64,000 nt of DNA, taken from positions 1 through 64,000 of the forward strand of contig JAEUUT010000062.1 in assembly GCA_016787415.1 (NCBI GenBank), written 5' to 3'. Under the pieces are notes generated by a model. That model saw only the letters and a list, made by a program, of their open reading frames with translations. It was not told the DNA's origin and made no database searches. A program made the translations under genes and the position numbers. This document shows, in pieces, positions 24,122-32,549 of the stretch. This DNA comes from Saprospiraceae bacterium (GTDB taxonomy: Bacteria > Bacteroidota > Bacteroidia > Chitinophagales > Saprospiraceae). The first letter of the stretch is position 1, and each line of letters opens with the position of its first letter.

Positions 24122-25670
24122 TATACGCCAACAACAACGTATTTTCTCCAAAATACTCCTTAAACGCAAGCGCAAATGTGCCGGGGCTGCTAAAGCCGAC
24201 CAGTTCGCTGATGGCCTGAGGAGTGCCTGCGCGTTTTTCGAGCAACACTTTTGCTTTTTCCAGCCGCATTTCCCGAATGAGTTGAATAGGCTCTTTACCA
24301 GTCAGCACCTTGAGTTTTTTGACATAGTGCGTTTTGGTGAGTTGCAATTTCCGGGCAATATCATCGGCCATAAAATCCGGGTTTGCCAGGTTTTGTTCAA
24401 TCATTTGGACAGTGGTGAGCAGGAATGGCTCATCGAGTGGTACCCGATTTTCTGAAAAATACAGTTGTAAAAAACGATTGAACTGGTCATGTTTGATTTT
24501 ACGCGCATCTAGGAGGCGTTGTACCGAGGCATCGAATTCGTCGTCGATCACCGGGCGGGTAAACCACGCATCGGCGCCGGCGCGCAGTGCATCGAGTTTG
24601 CCTTCATTTCCAAATTTATCCGTTAGCAGGACTACTGGAATATGGTTGGTGCGTTCCGACAGTTTGATCTGTCGGGCTACTTCGATCCCCGTTTTTCCGT
24701 TCAAGAGGGCATCGCAGACAATCAGATCGGGTAGCAATTCCGTTGCTAATTGCATACCTTCCGTAAAGGTATTGGCAGTTTCCACCTGAAAGCGGTCGGA
24801 CAACAGTGATTTCAGGTACAGCACTACTTGTCGGTTGGGTTCAATCAACAGGGCGATGGCTTCCGGTTTTGGCCCCTGGTACAGGGTGTATGGATCGAGG
24901 GGGCTGACCGGCACAGGTTTGGTGATGGGCGCTGCGGCCTGAGTGGCTTCCACTACTGCGGCATTGTGCTGCATTTCCGCTTCATACTGAAGGTTGGAAC
25001 GCATAATATCCCATTCCAACTCTTTCTTTTCCATTATTTTACGCCAACGGTCGTTGGCGCGGAAGTAGCCGAAAAGCAACAACAGGAACAACAAGCCGAC
25101 GCCAGCGCCCATCAGCATGGCTTGTTCGCGCTCAATCCGCAGGAATTTACTTTGTTCCGAAGCATCGAGACGGCGCAGGGCAGAAAGAGAATCGAGTTGG
25201 GTACGAAGGCTGGCTGTTGTATTTCTTCTTTCGCGCGCATCAATGGAATCCTGTGCGGTAGCCAGCAATTGCTGGCAGGTAAGCGCCTGATCGGGCAAAT
25301 CCCATTTCCGACATTCATCTACCAGGGTTTTCAACAGGGTGGCTTTTGTAACGTAGTTAGGGTCTTTTCGGGCGCTCAATTCGGCTTCTGCCAGCAGGCG
25401 CGTTGCGCTCCGGTCGTCCTGGTTTGCCCGATAAATCCCGGACAAAAGCGATACTATTTTTGGTGTAAAAGGCACCTGGTGCCGTTTCATAAATGCGCGC
25501 GTGGCTTCTGCTTCTACCTCTGCCTGCTCGTAACTACCCGATTGGGAGAGTTGGGTAAGCAGTATCATCCGATTGGACAAGGTATCCTGCACAGCATTGG
25601 CCTGTGCCCACATGGAAGCGGGTCCACACACAAACAAAATGCAAAAGAGGAGGCAGGTAAATCGGTACAT
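24111..25670 (-). CDS. Membrane-anchored response regulator with AraC-type DNA-binding domain
   Basis: A 519-residue protein of unusual build. It has a signal peptide (MYRFTCLLFCILFVCGPASM), about 150 residues of helical TPR-like periplasmic sequence, a transmembrane helix (MLMGAGVGLLFLLLLFGYF) and a short coiled region. A receiver domain follows, with acceptor Asp in DLIVCDALLNGKTGIE and the conserved Lys region VVLLTDKFGNEG. The C-terminal AraC helix-turn-helix has DDIARKLQLTKTHYVKKLK and FSSPGTFALAFKEYFG. No histidine kinase domain is present, unlike hybrid two-component sensors. It may bind DNA from the membrane, receiving phosphate from another kinase. The last residues (NKS and stop) come from the TGAGTCC repeat. 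Confidence 0.85.
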   Translation of the reverse strand: MYRFTCLLFCILFVCGPASMWAQANAVQDTLSNRMILLTQLSQSGSYEQAEVEAEATRAFMKRHQVPFTPKIVSLLSGIYRANQDDRSATRLLAEAELSARKDPNYVTKATLLKTLVDECRKWDLPDQALTCQQLLATAQDSIDARERRNTTASLRTQLDSLSALRRLDASEQSKFLRIEREQAMLMGAGVGLLFLLLLFGYFRANDRWRKIMEKKELEWDIMRSNLQYEAEMQHNAAVVEATQAAAPITKPVPVSPLDPYTLYQGPKPEAIALLIEPNRQVVLYLKSLLSDRFQVETANTFTEGMQLATELLPDLIVCDALLNGKTGIEVARQIKLSERTNHIPVVLLTDKFGNEGKLDALRAGADAWFTRPVIDDEFDASVQRLLDARKIKHDQFNRFLQLYFSENRVPLDEPFLLTTVQMIEQNLANPDFMADDIARKLQLTKTHYVKKLKVLTGKEPIQLIREMRLEKAKVLLEKRAGTPQAISELVGFSSPGTFALAFKEYFGENTLLLAYNKS

Positions 25671-25820
25671 GGGAGTCGTAGTCGTCAGCAGGATGCGTTT
25701 GCGCCAGGTTTGAAATGGTTTTCAAGGGCAAACATACACAAAAATACGGGCAAGTAAAAAAGCAAGTTTGTTGTCTGACCTGTACTTTTAGCCCCAAATT
25801 CAGCAATACACACACCACAC

Positions 25821-26930
25821 ATGTTTGAACTGCGCGGAAACCTGACCAAACTTCAAAATATCGTCCTCGGCATTACGGGCGCTGTCGTACTGATCGGCCT
25901 TTGGTGGCTCCTGGCTGAAATGCTGGCTGTTCCGGCACTCGACTATCGGGCGCCGAGTCTCGACGACCCGGCATTGCAACACCTGAACCGCGATTCACTG
26001 CTGCGTGCCGACAGCATTCAGTTTGCCAACGCCAAAACCGTTGGGAAAATTTATAAGATATTGCCCACTCCGCTCCATGTGGTGCAGGCGTATCCCAAAC
26101 TGATGAACGACGATCAACTCCCGATGCATACCCTGCATTCGATCTGGCTCAACCTGAAAGGGTATTTCTGGGCAATTCTGGTGTCGTTCATTTTGGGCGG
26201 ACTCATCGGGTTTATTCCTCTTTTCCGGGGTTTGTTTGCAAGACCGGTGGATGCGCTGCGGTATTTGCCGATTTCTGCGCTTACCGGATTGTTTATGCTT
26301 TGGTTTGGGCTGGGCGACAACATGAAAGTGGCGTTTCTGGCATTTGGCATTTTCGTCTACATGATTCCGGTCATCGTACAACGCATTCAGGAAGTGGAGG
26401 ATGTACACCTGACTACTGTTTATACGCTGGGCGCCGGCAACTGGCAGACGCTCTTTTCTGTGTACCTGCCTTCCGTTTTGTCGAAGTTTATGGAAGACTT
26501 GCGGGTGCTCACGGCCATTTCCTGGACGTATATCATTATTGCGGAAATTCTGAACAACACAGGCGGCCTGGGTTCTTTGATCTACTGGCTTGCCCGCCGC
26601 GATAAAACCGACAAGGTGTTTGCGGTGCTGCTGCTCATTATTGTGATTGGTATTCTGCAAGACCGCTTGTTTGTGTACCTCGACAAACGTCTTTTCCCAC
26701 ATAAGCACTACAAAACCAAGGTAGACGGCCTCAAGGAAGTGCAAACCGGCATTTATATCGTGCTGGGCGTATTTGCGCTGGCGGTGGTGTTGCCTTTGGT
26801 AGCGACTATTCCCGATTCCATTCTCGTTCAAGGTTCAGGTTTACTTATCCTTGCAGCAATCGGTTTGATTCTGATGGGAGAGGTGAAGTTGTTAAAAGGA
26901 TTGCAGAAGAGAGAAGTGAGAAGTGAGTAG
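25821..26930 (+). CDS. ABC transporter permease, NitT/TauT (SsuC) family
   Basis: A 369-residue integral membrane protein of the nitrate/sulfonate/taurine importer type. The EAA loop is present as VEDVHLTTVYTLGAGNWQT. The core helices start at YFWAILVSFILGGLIGFIP. It is longer than usual (about 260) because of an N-terminal helix with about 90 residues before the core and two extra C-terminal helices. No substrate-binding protein gene is adjacent. The C-terminal KREVRSE and stop are encoded by the GTGAGAAG repeat. A TACTTTTA box at 25783-25790 (one mismatch from consensus) precedes the start. Confidence 0.86.
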   Translation: MFELRGNLTKLQNIVLGITGAVVLIGLWWLLAEMLAVPALDYRAPSLDDPALQHLNRDSLLRADSIQFANAKTVGKIYKILPTPLHVVQAYPKLMNDDQLPMHTLHSIWLNLKGYFWAILVSFILGGLIGFIPLFRGLFARPVDALRYLPISALTGLFMLWFGLGDNMKVAFLAFGIFVYMIPVIVQRIQEVEDVHLTTVYTLGAGNWQTLFSVYLPSVLSKFMEDLRVLTAISWTYIIIAEILNNTGGLGSLIYWLARRDKTDKVFAVLLLIIVIGILQDRLFVYLDKRLFPHKHYKTKVDGLKEVQTGIYIVLGVFALAVVLPLVATIPDSILVQGSGLLILAAIGLILMGEVKLLKGLQKREVRSE

Positions 26931-26963
26931 TGAGTAGTGAGTGGTGAGTGGTGAGTGGTGAGA
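26907..26963. repeat. Single-armed word block (GTGAGTA/GTGAGTG/GTGAGAA)
   Basis: About seven 7-bp words in direct array across the end of the permease gene and into the spacer before the ATPase. The first words lie inside the permease reading frame and supply its last residues and stop. Confidence 0.75.
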
Positions 26964-27010
26964 GATTTCGAAAAACCAAAATTGTTTAAGTGATTCACAA
27001 CCAATATCTT

Positions 27011-27814
27011 ATGTTGCAGATAAAAGATACAGAACTGCCGAATATCATTCAATTGAAAAACATCAGCCAGACCTACACAGGCGGCAAGGAGTTTATCATC
27101 AAAGACCTGGATTTTTTGATTGAAGACAAACCCGGACAAGGTCAGTTCGTGGTAATTCTGGGCGCTTCCGGTTGTGGCAAAAGCACCCTGCTGCGCTACA
27201 TAGCCGGTTTGCAGGAGCCTACCAGCGGGGAAGTGCTGCTGCGCGACAAACCCGTTCGCCAGTCGGGTATACGGGCAGGTATGGTATTCCAGCAATATTC
27301 GTCGTTGCCCTGGCTGACCGTACTGGAAAATGTGGAACTGGGTCTTGAATTTCAGAATGTAGAGCCAAAAGAGCGCCGCCGCCGGGCACAGGAAATGATC
27401 GATCTAGTGGGGCTAAAAGGCCACGAAAACAAATACGCTGTGTACCCCACCCTCTCCGGCGGCCAGTTGCAACGTGTAGCCATTGCCCGGAGTATCATTG
27501 CCAGCCCCGATATTCTGCTGATGGATGAGCCTTTTGGCGCGCTCGACATCAATACCCGTCTTCAAATGCAGGATTTACTGGAAGATGTCTGGCTGAAATT
27601 TCAACCGACCATCGTTTTTGTCACCCACGACATTGAAGAAGCCGTGTACCTGGCCGATGATATTTACATCATGGCAGCCAATCCCGGACGGTTTGTTCAC
27701 CACATTTCTGTAGACTTGCCTTTTAACCGCGACCTGGAGGTAAAACACAGTGCCAAATTCAACGAAATAGTACGACACGTAGAAGATCGCATGATCGAGG
27801 TGTCGAAATTATAA
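27011..27814 (+). CDS. ABC transporter ATP-binding protein, NitT/TauT (SsuB/TauB) family
   Basis: A 267-residue cytoplasmic ATPase. It has Walker A GASGCGKST, Q-loop MVFQQYSSLPWLTV, signature LSGGQLQRVAIARS, Walker B ILLMDEPFGALD and switch FVTHDIEEA, all typical of nitrate/sulfonate importer ATPases. It works with the permease just upstream. A GTG at 26990 would add seven residues. The substrate is unknown because no binding protein or metabolic partner is encoded nearby. Confidence 0.92.
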   Translation: MLQIKDTELPNIIQLKNISQTYTGGKEFIIKDLDFLIEDKPGQGQFVVILGASGCGKSTLLRYIAGLQEPTSGEVLLRDKPVRQSGIRAGMVFQQYSSLPWLTVLENVELGLEFQNVEPKERRRRAQEMIDLVGLKGHENKYAVYPTLSGGQLQRVAIARSIIASPDILLMDEPFGALDINTRLQMQDLLEDVWLKFQPTIVFVTHDIEEAVYLADDIYIMAANPGRFVHHISVDLPFNRDLEVKHSAKFNEIVRHVEDRMIEVSKL

Positions 27815-27875
27815 TAAATGAGTAAAATTCTTGGAAAGGCAACCTGTACTCAGCCTTTTGCGTTTTTTATTGTAT

Positions 27876-27883
27876 TAATTTTG
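27876..27883 (+). promoter_or_regulatory. Bacteroidota -7 box for ccmE
   Basis: TAATTTTG followed by CGG, 50 bp before the ATG at 27934. Confidence 0.5.
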
Positions 27884-27933
27884 CGGCAAGAAAGTTTCTG
27901 CGGATGTAGAGACAAATTCAACCTTCCATTTCT

Positions 27934-28329
27934 ATGAAAAAAACACATATTCTCGCCATTGGTATTCTGGCTATTGCCATTGGTATTCTGATCAGCGCAA
28001 GCAAAGATGTTACCACTTATGCCAATTTTGCCCAGGCCACCCAAAGCGGTGAAAAAGTAAAACTCGTGGGCCAATTGGTAAAGGATCGCCAGGTAGAATA
28101 CAACCCCGAAAAAAATGCCGATTTCCTGGCCTTCTGGCTGCGCGACGATAAAGGAGAAATCCGCCGCGTCGAATTAAATGCTGCCAAACCGCAGGACTTC
28201 GAGCGCTCGGAATCCATCGTACTCACCGGCGAAATGAAAGGCGAAGTATTTGCCGCTTCCGAAATGCTGCTGAAATGCCCCTCCAAGTATAAGGATCAGG
28301 AGGTGTATGTGAGGGAAAAAAGAAGTTAG
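27934..28329 (+). CDS. ccmE: Cytochrome c maturation haem chaperone CcmE, CXXXY type
   Basis: A 131-residue protein with an N-terminal membrane anchor (HILAIGILAIAIGILISAS) and an OB-fold (KVKLVGQLVKDRQVEYN, ESIVLTGEMKGEVFAASEML). The haem-binding motif is CPSKY where proteobacterial CcmE has HxxxY, so this is the cysteine variant. The chaperone passes haem to the CcmF complex encoded at 15 kb. The two genes are far apart rather than in one ccm operon. Its own promoter box is 50 bp upstream. The final EKRS and stop sit against a TGAGAGG-type repeat. Confidence 0.88.
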   Translation: MKKTHILAIGILAIAIGILISASKDVTTYANFAQATQSGEKVKLVGQLVKDRQVEYNPEKNADFLAFWLRDDKGEIRRVELNAAKPQDFERSESIVLTGEMKGEVFAASEMLLKCPSKYKDQEVYVREKRS

Positions 28330-28499
28330 AAGTGAGAAGTGAGAGGTGAGAAGTGATAGAGGTGAGAAGCGAGAGGTGAGAAGTGAGAGTACGTAGAGTG
28401 TACGGCTTCATTCATAGCCATTAGTTGAACGAAGCGGAACACTCTACGTACTCTCACTTCTCACCTCTCGCTTCTCACCTCTATCGCTTCTCACCTCTC
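28330..28499. repeat. Inverted repeat of TGAGAGG/TGAGAAG words with CGTAGAGTGTAC core
   Basis: Left arm about 28330-28403, right arm about 28436-28499, with roughly 65 paired bases. The core GTACGTAGAGTGTAC is shared with the repeats at 18932 and 23982. The right arm ends next to the fabH stop codon, so both convergent genes end on this element. Confidence 0.9.
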
Positions 28500-29489
28500 T
28501 TAATACGCCCACTTCAAATACAACGCGCCCCAGGTAAAGCCACCGCCGAATGCGGTCAGGACGATATTATCGCCCTTATGCAATTTGGATTCGTATTCCC
28601 AGAGGCAAAGCGGCAGGGTTGCAGCCGTGGTATTTCCATATTTTTCAATGTTGACCATCACTTTTTCCATCGGGAAGTGCAAGTGTTCTGCCACGGAAGT
28701 GATGATGCGCATATTGGCCTGGTGTGGCACCACCCACGCTACATCGTCGGTAGTCATTTTATTGCGGCGCAGAATATCTTCCACTGTACTGGTCATTCCT
28801 TTTACAGCATGTACGAATACGCGCTTGCCGTCCTGCCAGGCGTAGTGTTCGCGATTGGCTACCGTTTCGGCAGTAGGCGGATGCAAAGAGCCTCCGGCTT
28901 TCATTTGCAGAAGGCTGCGGCCGGAGCCGTCGCCACGCAACACAAAATCCTGAATACCATTGCCATCTTTCCGGGGTTCGAGCAGCACCGCACCGGCGCC
29001 ATCGCCAAAAATCACGCAGGTATTGCGGTCGGTGTAGTCGACAATCGATGACATCATATCGGCGCCGACGACAATCACTTTATTATAGGTTTCGCATTGT
29101 ATGAATTGAGCGCCGGTAGACAACGCATATAAGAAACCGGAACAAGCAGCATTGATGTCGTAACCAAATGCATTTTTTGCACCTACTTTGTCGCATACCG
29201 TATTGGCAGTATCTGGAAACACCATATCGGCAGTGACCGTGGCCACAATAATCATATCAATTTCGCCGGGTTTTACACCGGTTTTTTCAAGCAGTCCTTT
29301 CACGGCCTCGGCACACATATCGCTGGTAGCCCAGCCTGGCGTACGAAGAATGCGGCGTTCGCGGATTCCTGTGCGAGATACGATCCATTCATCATTCGTA
29401 TCTACCATTTTTTCAAGGTCGAAATTGGTCAGCCGGTCTTCCGGCACCCAACCATGAACGCCAGTGATGGCTGCGCGTACTTTTCCCAT
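28500..29489 (-). CDS. fabH: Beta-ketoacyl-ACP synthase III
   Basis: Starts fatty acid synthesis by condensing an acyl-CoA with malonyl-ACP. The catalytic Cys lies in DINAACSGFLYALSTG, the His/Asn pair in WVVPHQANMRI, and the C-terminal GGGFTWGALYLKW is canonical. The 329-residue length is normal. It is cytoplasmic. A TACTTTTG box with a -33 TTG lies upstream. The next gene on the same strand is an acyltransferase of lipid synthesis, 111 bp away upstream, giving a loose lipid-biosynthesis context. Confidence 0.95.
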   Translation of the reverse strand: MGKVRAAITGVHGWVPEDRLTNFDLEKMVDTNDEWIVSRTGIRERRILRTPGWATSDMCAEAVKGLLEKTGVKPGEIDMIIVATVTADMVFPDTANTVCDKVGAKNAFGYDINAACSGFLYALSTGAQFIQCETYNKVIVVGADMMSSIVDYTDRNTCVIFGDGAGAVLLEPRKDGNGIQDFVLRGDGSGRSLLQMKAGGSLHPPTAETVANREHYAWQDGKRVFVHAVKGMTSTVEDILRRNKMTTDDVAWVVPHQANMRIITSVAEHLHFPMEKVMVNIEKYGNTTAATLPLCLWEYESKLHKGDNIVLTAFGGGFTWGALYLKWAY

Positions 29490-29551
29490 GGATTTTGTTG
29501 TGTTAATTTGAAAGAGGTTGTCCGGTTATGGTTGTATGCCGGATCGGACCG

Positions 29552-29581
29552 CAAAAGTAGGCACTACACGGCAGTCGGCAA
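29552..29581 (-). promoter_or_regulatory. Bacteroidota -33/-7 promoter of fabH
   Basis: Minus-strand TTG, 19-bp spacer, then TACTTTTG (29559-29552), 63 bp upstream of the fabH ATG. Confidence 0.6.
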
Positions 29582-29600
29582 CGCATGTAAGCCGTTTTTC

Positions 29601-30899
29601 TCACAAACTGTTCTTCAGAGAGGCACGCATTTCCAGCAGCCTGCTGCGTTCCGGATGCGCTGACGCTTTTCGAGAGGCACGAAAACGCCACCAGCAATCG
29701 CGGTAAAAAAAGGCAAACCAACCCAGTATCGGCGCCAGAATGGTCAGTGCCACCATCCAGGAAAGGTGCAAAAGCAAGCCTGTAATCAACAATATTGCCC
29801 CTGCTACAACCCCCAACACGGCAGCCGCCCCCATCAAAACGCTGGTAACAAACTCCGGCTTTTTTACCACTTTGGCGGTAAGGGTGCGCGACAAATATCG
29901 CACAGGCCACGCAAGCACATAACCCAATGCAGCAGGAATGGCCGCCAGGATAAGAAACAACATCCATGAAAAATTGCCATATTCAGGTCGATGCAGACCG
30001 GCGTCGTTGAGGCCAGCCCGACTCAGCGCCGAAAAATAGGTGTCGGCTTTTTGCCGGAGGGTGTCTTTATCGGGTGCTGACATCGTATTGAGGCGTTCCA
30101 GCGCGGTATGTTCCTGCTGGAAAAGCAGGTTGCCTGCTTCTACTACCGGAAAAAGTCGGCCCTTGAAATCGTTGCGAACTAGCGTCAGCACCTGCTCGGC
30201 CAGTTCAAAATCCGCCGGGTCTTGTACATGATAGCACAATTCCCGGAGCGCTTTGTCGATCCGCGCATTCAACTGGTTGATGGCAGCAGCAGAGTTGTTT
30301 TCGTATGCCTCCCAGTAGTCGCGTATGTAAATAGGCTCACCAATCAGCAGTTTGAGTTCGTCGCGGGTGCGGTCGCCCCAGATGTAGTTGGCGCCTGCGG
30401 GCACCACCTGCAAGTCTTGTAGTTGGTGGTTTTTATAGGTTTCAAAAGCGATACGAGCCAGGCCTTTTTGTGCGGGTTTGACGTGTTTGTCGAGGTGATG
30501 CTCGCCTTCCACATAAATCGCAACGGTTTGATTTTTAAGCATTTTACCCTGGCAAAAATCAATAACGCCGTCGTTGCGCTCGCGGCCCGTATAGCCGTCA
30601 CGGATACGAAACACGGGAAACATATTCACCTGTTCGAGCAGGAAACGCGCCCAGGGCTTTTGAAAAACGTCGCCACGGGTCATGTTGTACACCGGCCCGT
30701 CGAGGTAAAGACATAGCGCAATCGGATCTACAAATGCAGTCGGGTGATTGGAAGCAATCAACACCGGTTTGTTGGCTTGCACGCCGGAAATATTGTGCAG
30801 GTATACTTTTCGAAACAGACACCAGTAAGCAAGATGCAGGCACGGCTCCATAATCAGGTATAATAAGCCGTCGCTTTTATGGACATTCACATATTTCAT
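29601..30899 (-). CDS. 1-acylglycerol-3-phosphate-type acyltransferase (PlsC-like) with C-terminal membrane helices
   Basis: A 432-residue membrane-associated enzyme. The acyltransferase domain at residues about 15-220 has the catalytic SNHPTAFVDPIA (an H-x5-D spacing, as in glycerol-3-phosphate acyltransferases of this subfamily), and VAIYVEGEHH plus PAGANYI motifs. Two or three membrane helices lie in the C-terminal third (FLILAAIPAALGYVLAWPV, GVVAGAILLITGLLLHLSW). It probably acylates glycerol phosphate lipids. It precedes fabH on the same strand by 111 bp. Confidence 0.85.
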   Translation of the reverse strand: MKYVNVHKSDGLLYLIMEPCLHLAYWCLFRKVYLHNISGVQANKPVLIASNHPTAFVDPIALCLYLDGPVYNMTRGDVFQKPWARFLLEQVNMFPVFRIRDGYTGRERNDGVIDFCQGKMLKNQTVAIYVEGEHHLDKHVKPAQKGLARIAFETYKNHQLQDLQVVPAGANYIWGDRTRDELKLLIGEPIYIRDYWEAYENNSAAAINQLNARIDKALRELCYHVQDPADFELAEQVLTLVRNDFKGRLFPVVEAGNLLFQQEHTALERLNTMSAPDKDTLRQKADTYFSALSRAGLNDAGLHRPEYGNFSWMLFLILAAIPAALGYVLAWPVRYLSRTLTAKVVKKPEFVTSVLMGAAAVLGVVAGAILLITGLLLHLSWMVALTILAPILGWFAFFYRDCWWRFRASRKASAHPERSRLLEMRASLKNSL

Positions 30900-30961
30900 G
30901 GCGCGAAAATAGTTTCGTTCGAATAGAGCAAGTAAGGAATTCCTTCGTTTTCTTCGCGCCG

Positions 30962-31876
30962 ATGAAAAAAGAGGGCACCAAATACCTGCTCGTAATAGGC
31001 GGCGCTACGGCTACAGGCAAAACAGCGTTGGCTATTCGCCTGGCACAGCATTTCGGTACAGAAATTCTTTCGGCTGATTCCCGGCAATTTTATCGGGAAA
31101 TGAGCATCGGAACCGCCAAACCGACGCCTGCAGAACTGGCACAGGCGCCGCATCATTTCATCGACAGCCTGTCGGTGACGCAAGATTTTAGTGTGGGCGA
31201 CTTCGAACGAGCGGCGCTCAATACCTTGCAAGGCATTTACCAGGAAAAGGATGTTGCCATCCTGGTGGGCGGCTCCGGGCTGTTTCTGCAGGCCGTTTGT
31301 GATGGGCTCGACGATTTCCCGGAAGTGACGACAAGCATAAAAGGACAAGTGTCGGACGCTTTTCAGCAAAATGGACTGGAGTGGTTGCAACAGGAGATAC
31401 AACGCATCGACCCGGCTTATTTTGCAGTAGTCGACCGGCAAAACCCGGCCCGGCTGCGGCGGGCGCTGGAAGTGTATTACGCTTCAGGGATGCCTTACTC
31501 TACGTTTCTGGGCAAAGGGAAACAGCAAAGGCCGTTTACGCCTGTTTACATCTTGCTCGATGTGCCTCGGCCGGAATTATATGCCCGCATAGAAGCCCGC
31601 GTCGACGATATGCTGGCTGCCGGACTGGAAGAAGAAGCGCGCAGGATCTTACCCTTTCGCTCCGCAACGGCTTTACGGACAGTCGGTTATGAAGAGTTTT
31701 TTGAGTATTTTGATGGAAATTGCTCTTACGAAGAAGCCGTGGATAAAATCAAACAGCATTCCCGGAATTATGCCAAAAGACAGGCCACGTGGTTCAAAAA
31801 ACATGGCGCCTGGCAGGCTTTTCACCCTGGCGACTGGGTTGAAATCGTGTCTTTTCTGGAAAAAACTATGCGTTGA
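30962..31876 (+). CDS. miaA: tRNA dimethylallyltransferase
   Basis: Transfers the dimethylallyl group from DMAPP to A37 of tRNAs reading U-starting codons. The P-loop is GGATATGKTALAIRL. DSRQFYREMSIGTAKP and ILVGGSGLFLQAVCDGL are the usual DxRQ and active-site segments, and PARLRRALEVYYASG completes the core. The 304-residue length is normal. It overlaps the convergent phosphatase gene by 11 bp at its 3' end. The gap to the divergent acyltransferase gene is only 62 bp. Confidence 0.95.
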   Translation: MKKEGTKYLLVIGGATATGKTALAIRLAQHFGTEILSADSRQFYREMSIGTAKPTPAELAQAPHHFIDSLSVTQDFSVGDFERAALNTLQGIYQEKDVAILVGGSGLFLQAVCDGLDDFPEVTTSIKGQVSDAFQQNGLEWLQQEIQRIDPAYFAVVDRQNPARLRRALEVYYASGMPYSTFLGKGKQQRPFTPVYILLDVPRPELYARIEARVDDMLAAGLEEEARRILPFRSATALRTVGYEEFFEYFDGNCSYEEAVDKIKQHSRNYAKRQATWFKKHGAWQAFHPGDWVEIVSFLEKTMR

Positions 31877-32549
31877 TGTCTGTTTTATCCCTGCGCGGCT
31901 TACGCATTCCATTGTCAAGCACCGTCATGCGCTGAAAAAAATGCGTCCCGTTCAGCCACCACAAAAACTGGGCGCAAATCAGGCCTGCTATGGCGCCTGC
32001 CAAAATATCGGCTAAAAAATGCTGCACTAAAAAAATGCGCGACACCGCCACCCCAATCGCCAGCACGGCCAGCAACAATCCCCAGCGTTCGTACCTGCGG
32101 CCTATGATGAGTGTGAGCATGCTGTACAAGGCAAACGCCGACATGGTGTGGCCAGAAGGAAAACTGGTGCGCCCGCTGTTGAGTTCTACATCTGGCACCA
32201 CTACCACCTGATTGTACACACCTTTTTGCTCGAAAAAGGTTTTGGGTCGAAACACCCCGATCTGGTCTTTCAAAACATATCCTACTGGCAAAATGAGCAT
32301 CCCTGACAGGGCGATCAGTAAGGAAAAGCGGTATCGCCAGCGAAATGCAGCAAGAATAAGTGCCCCGTACACAAATCCTTCGCCCAGCATGGTAAAAATG
32401 CGGAAGATCGTATTGAATGGCTCCCTGCGCCAGTTGTTGAAAAAAAGGATTTCATCGCCATAGGGCACCTTCCAAAGCAGCAGTGCACTGGAAAGTAAAA
32501 AAATCATCACCGGAACTGCAAACCACCTGTTCTCCCAAATCCCTTTCAT
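31866..32549 (-). CDS. PAP2-superfamily phosphatase
   Basis: A 227-residue membrane phosphatase, probably acting on lipid phosphates such as undecaprenyl pyrophosphate or phosphatidic acid. The motifs fit PAP2: KDQIGVFRPKTFFEQKG (a K-x6-RP-like motif), PSGHTMSAF, and SRIFLVQHFLADILAG (SR-x5-H-x3-D). About six helices. Its start overlaps the stop of the upstream LptF/G-like gene by 4 bp (ATGA), so the two are co-translated, which suits a cell-envelope role. Confidence 0.9.
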   Translation of the reverse strand: MKGIWENRWFAVPVMIFLLSSALLLWKVPYGDEILFFNNWRREPFNTIFRIFTMLGEGFVYGALILAAFRWRYRFSLLIALSGMLILPVGYVLKDQIGVFRPKTFFEQKGVYNQVVVVPDVELNSGRTSFPSGHTMSAFALYSMLTLIIGRRYERWGLLLAVLAIGVAVSRIFLVQHFLADILAGAIAGLICAQFLWWLNGTHFFQRMTVLDNGMRKPRRDKTDINA

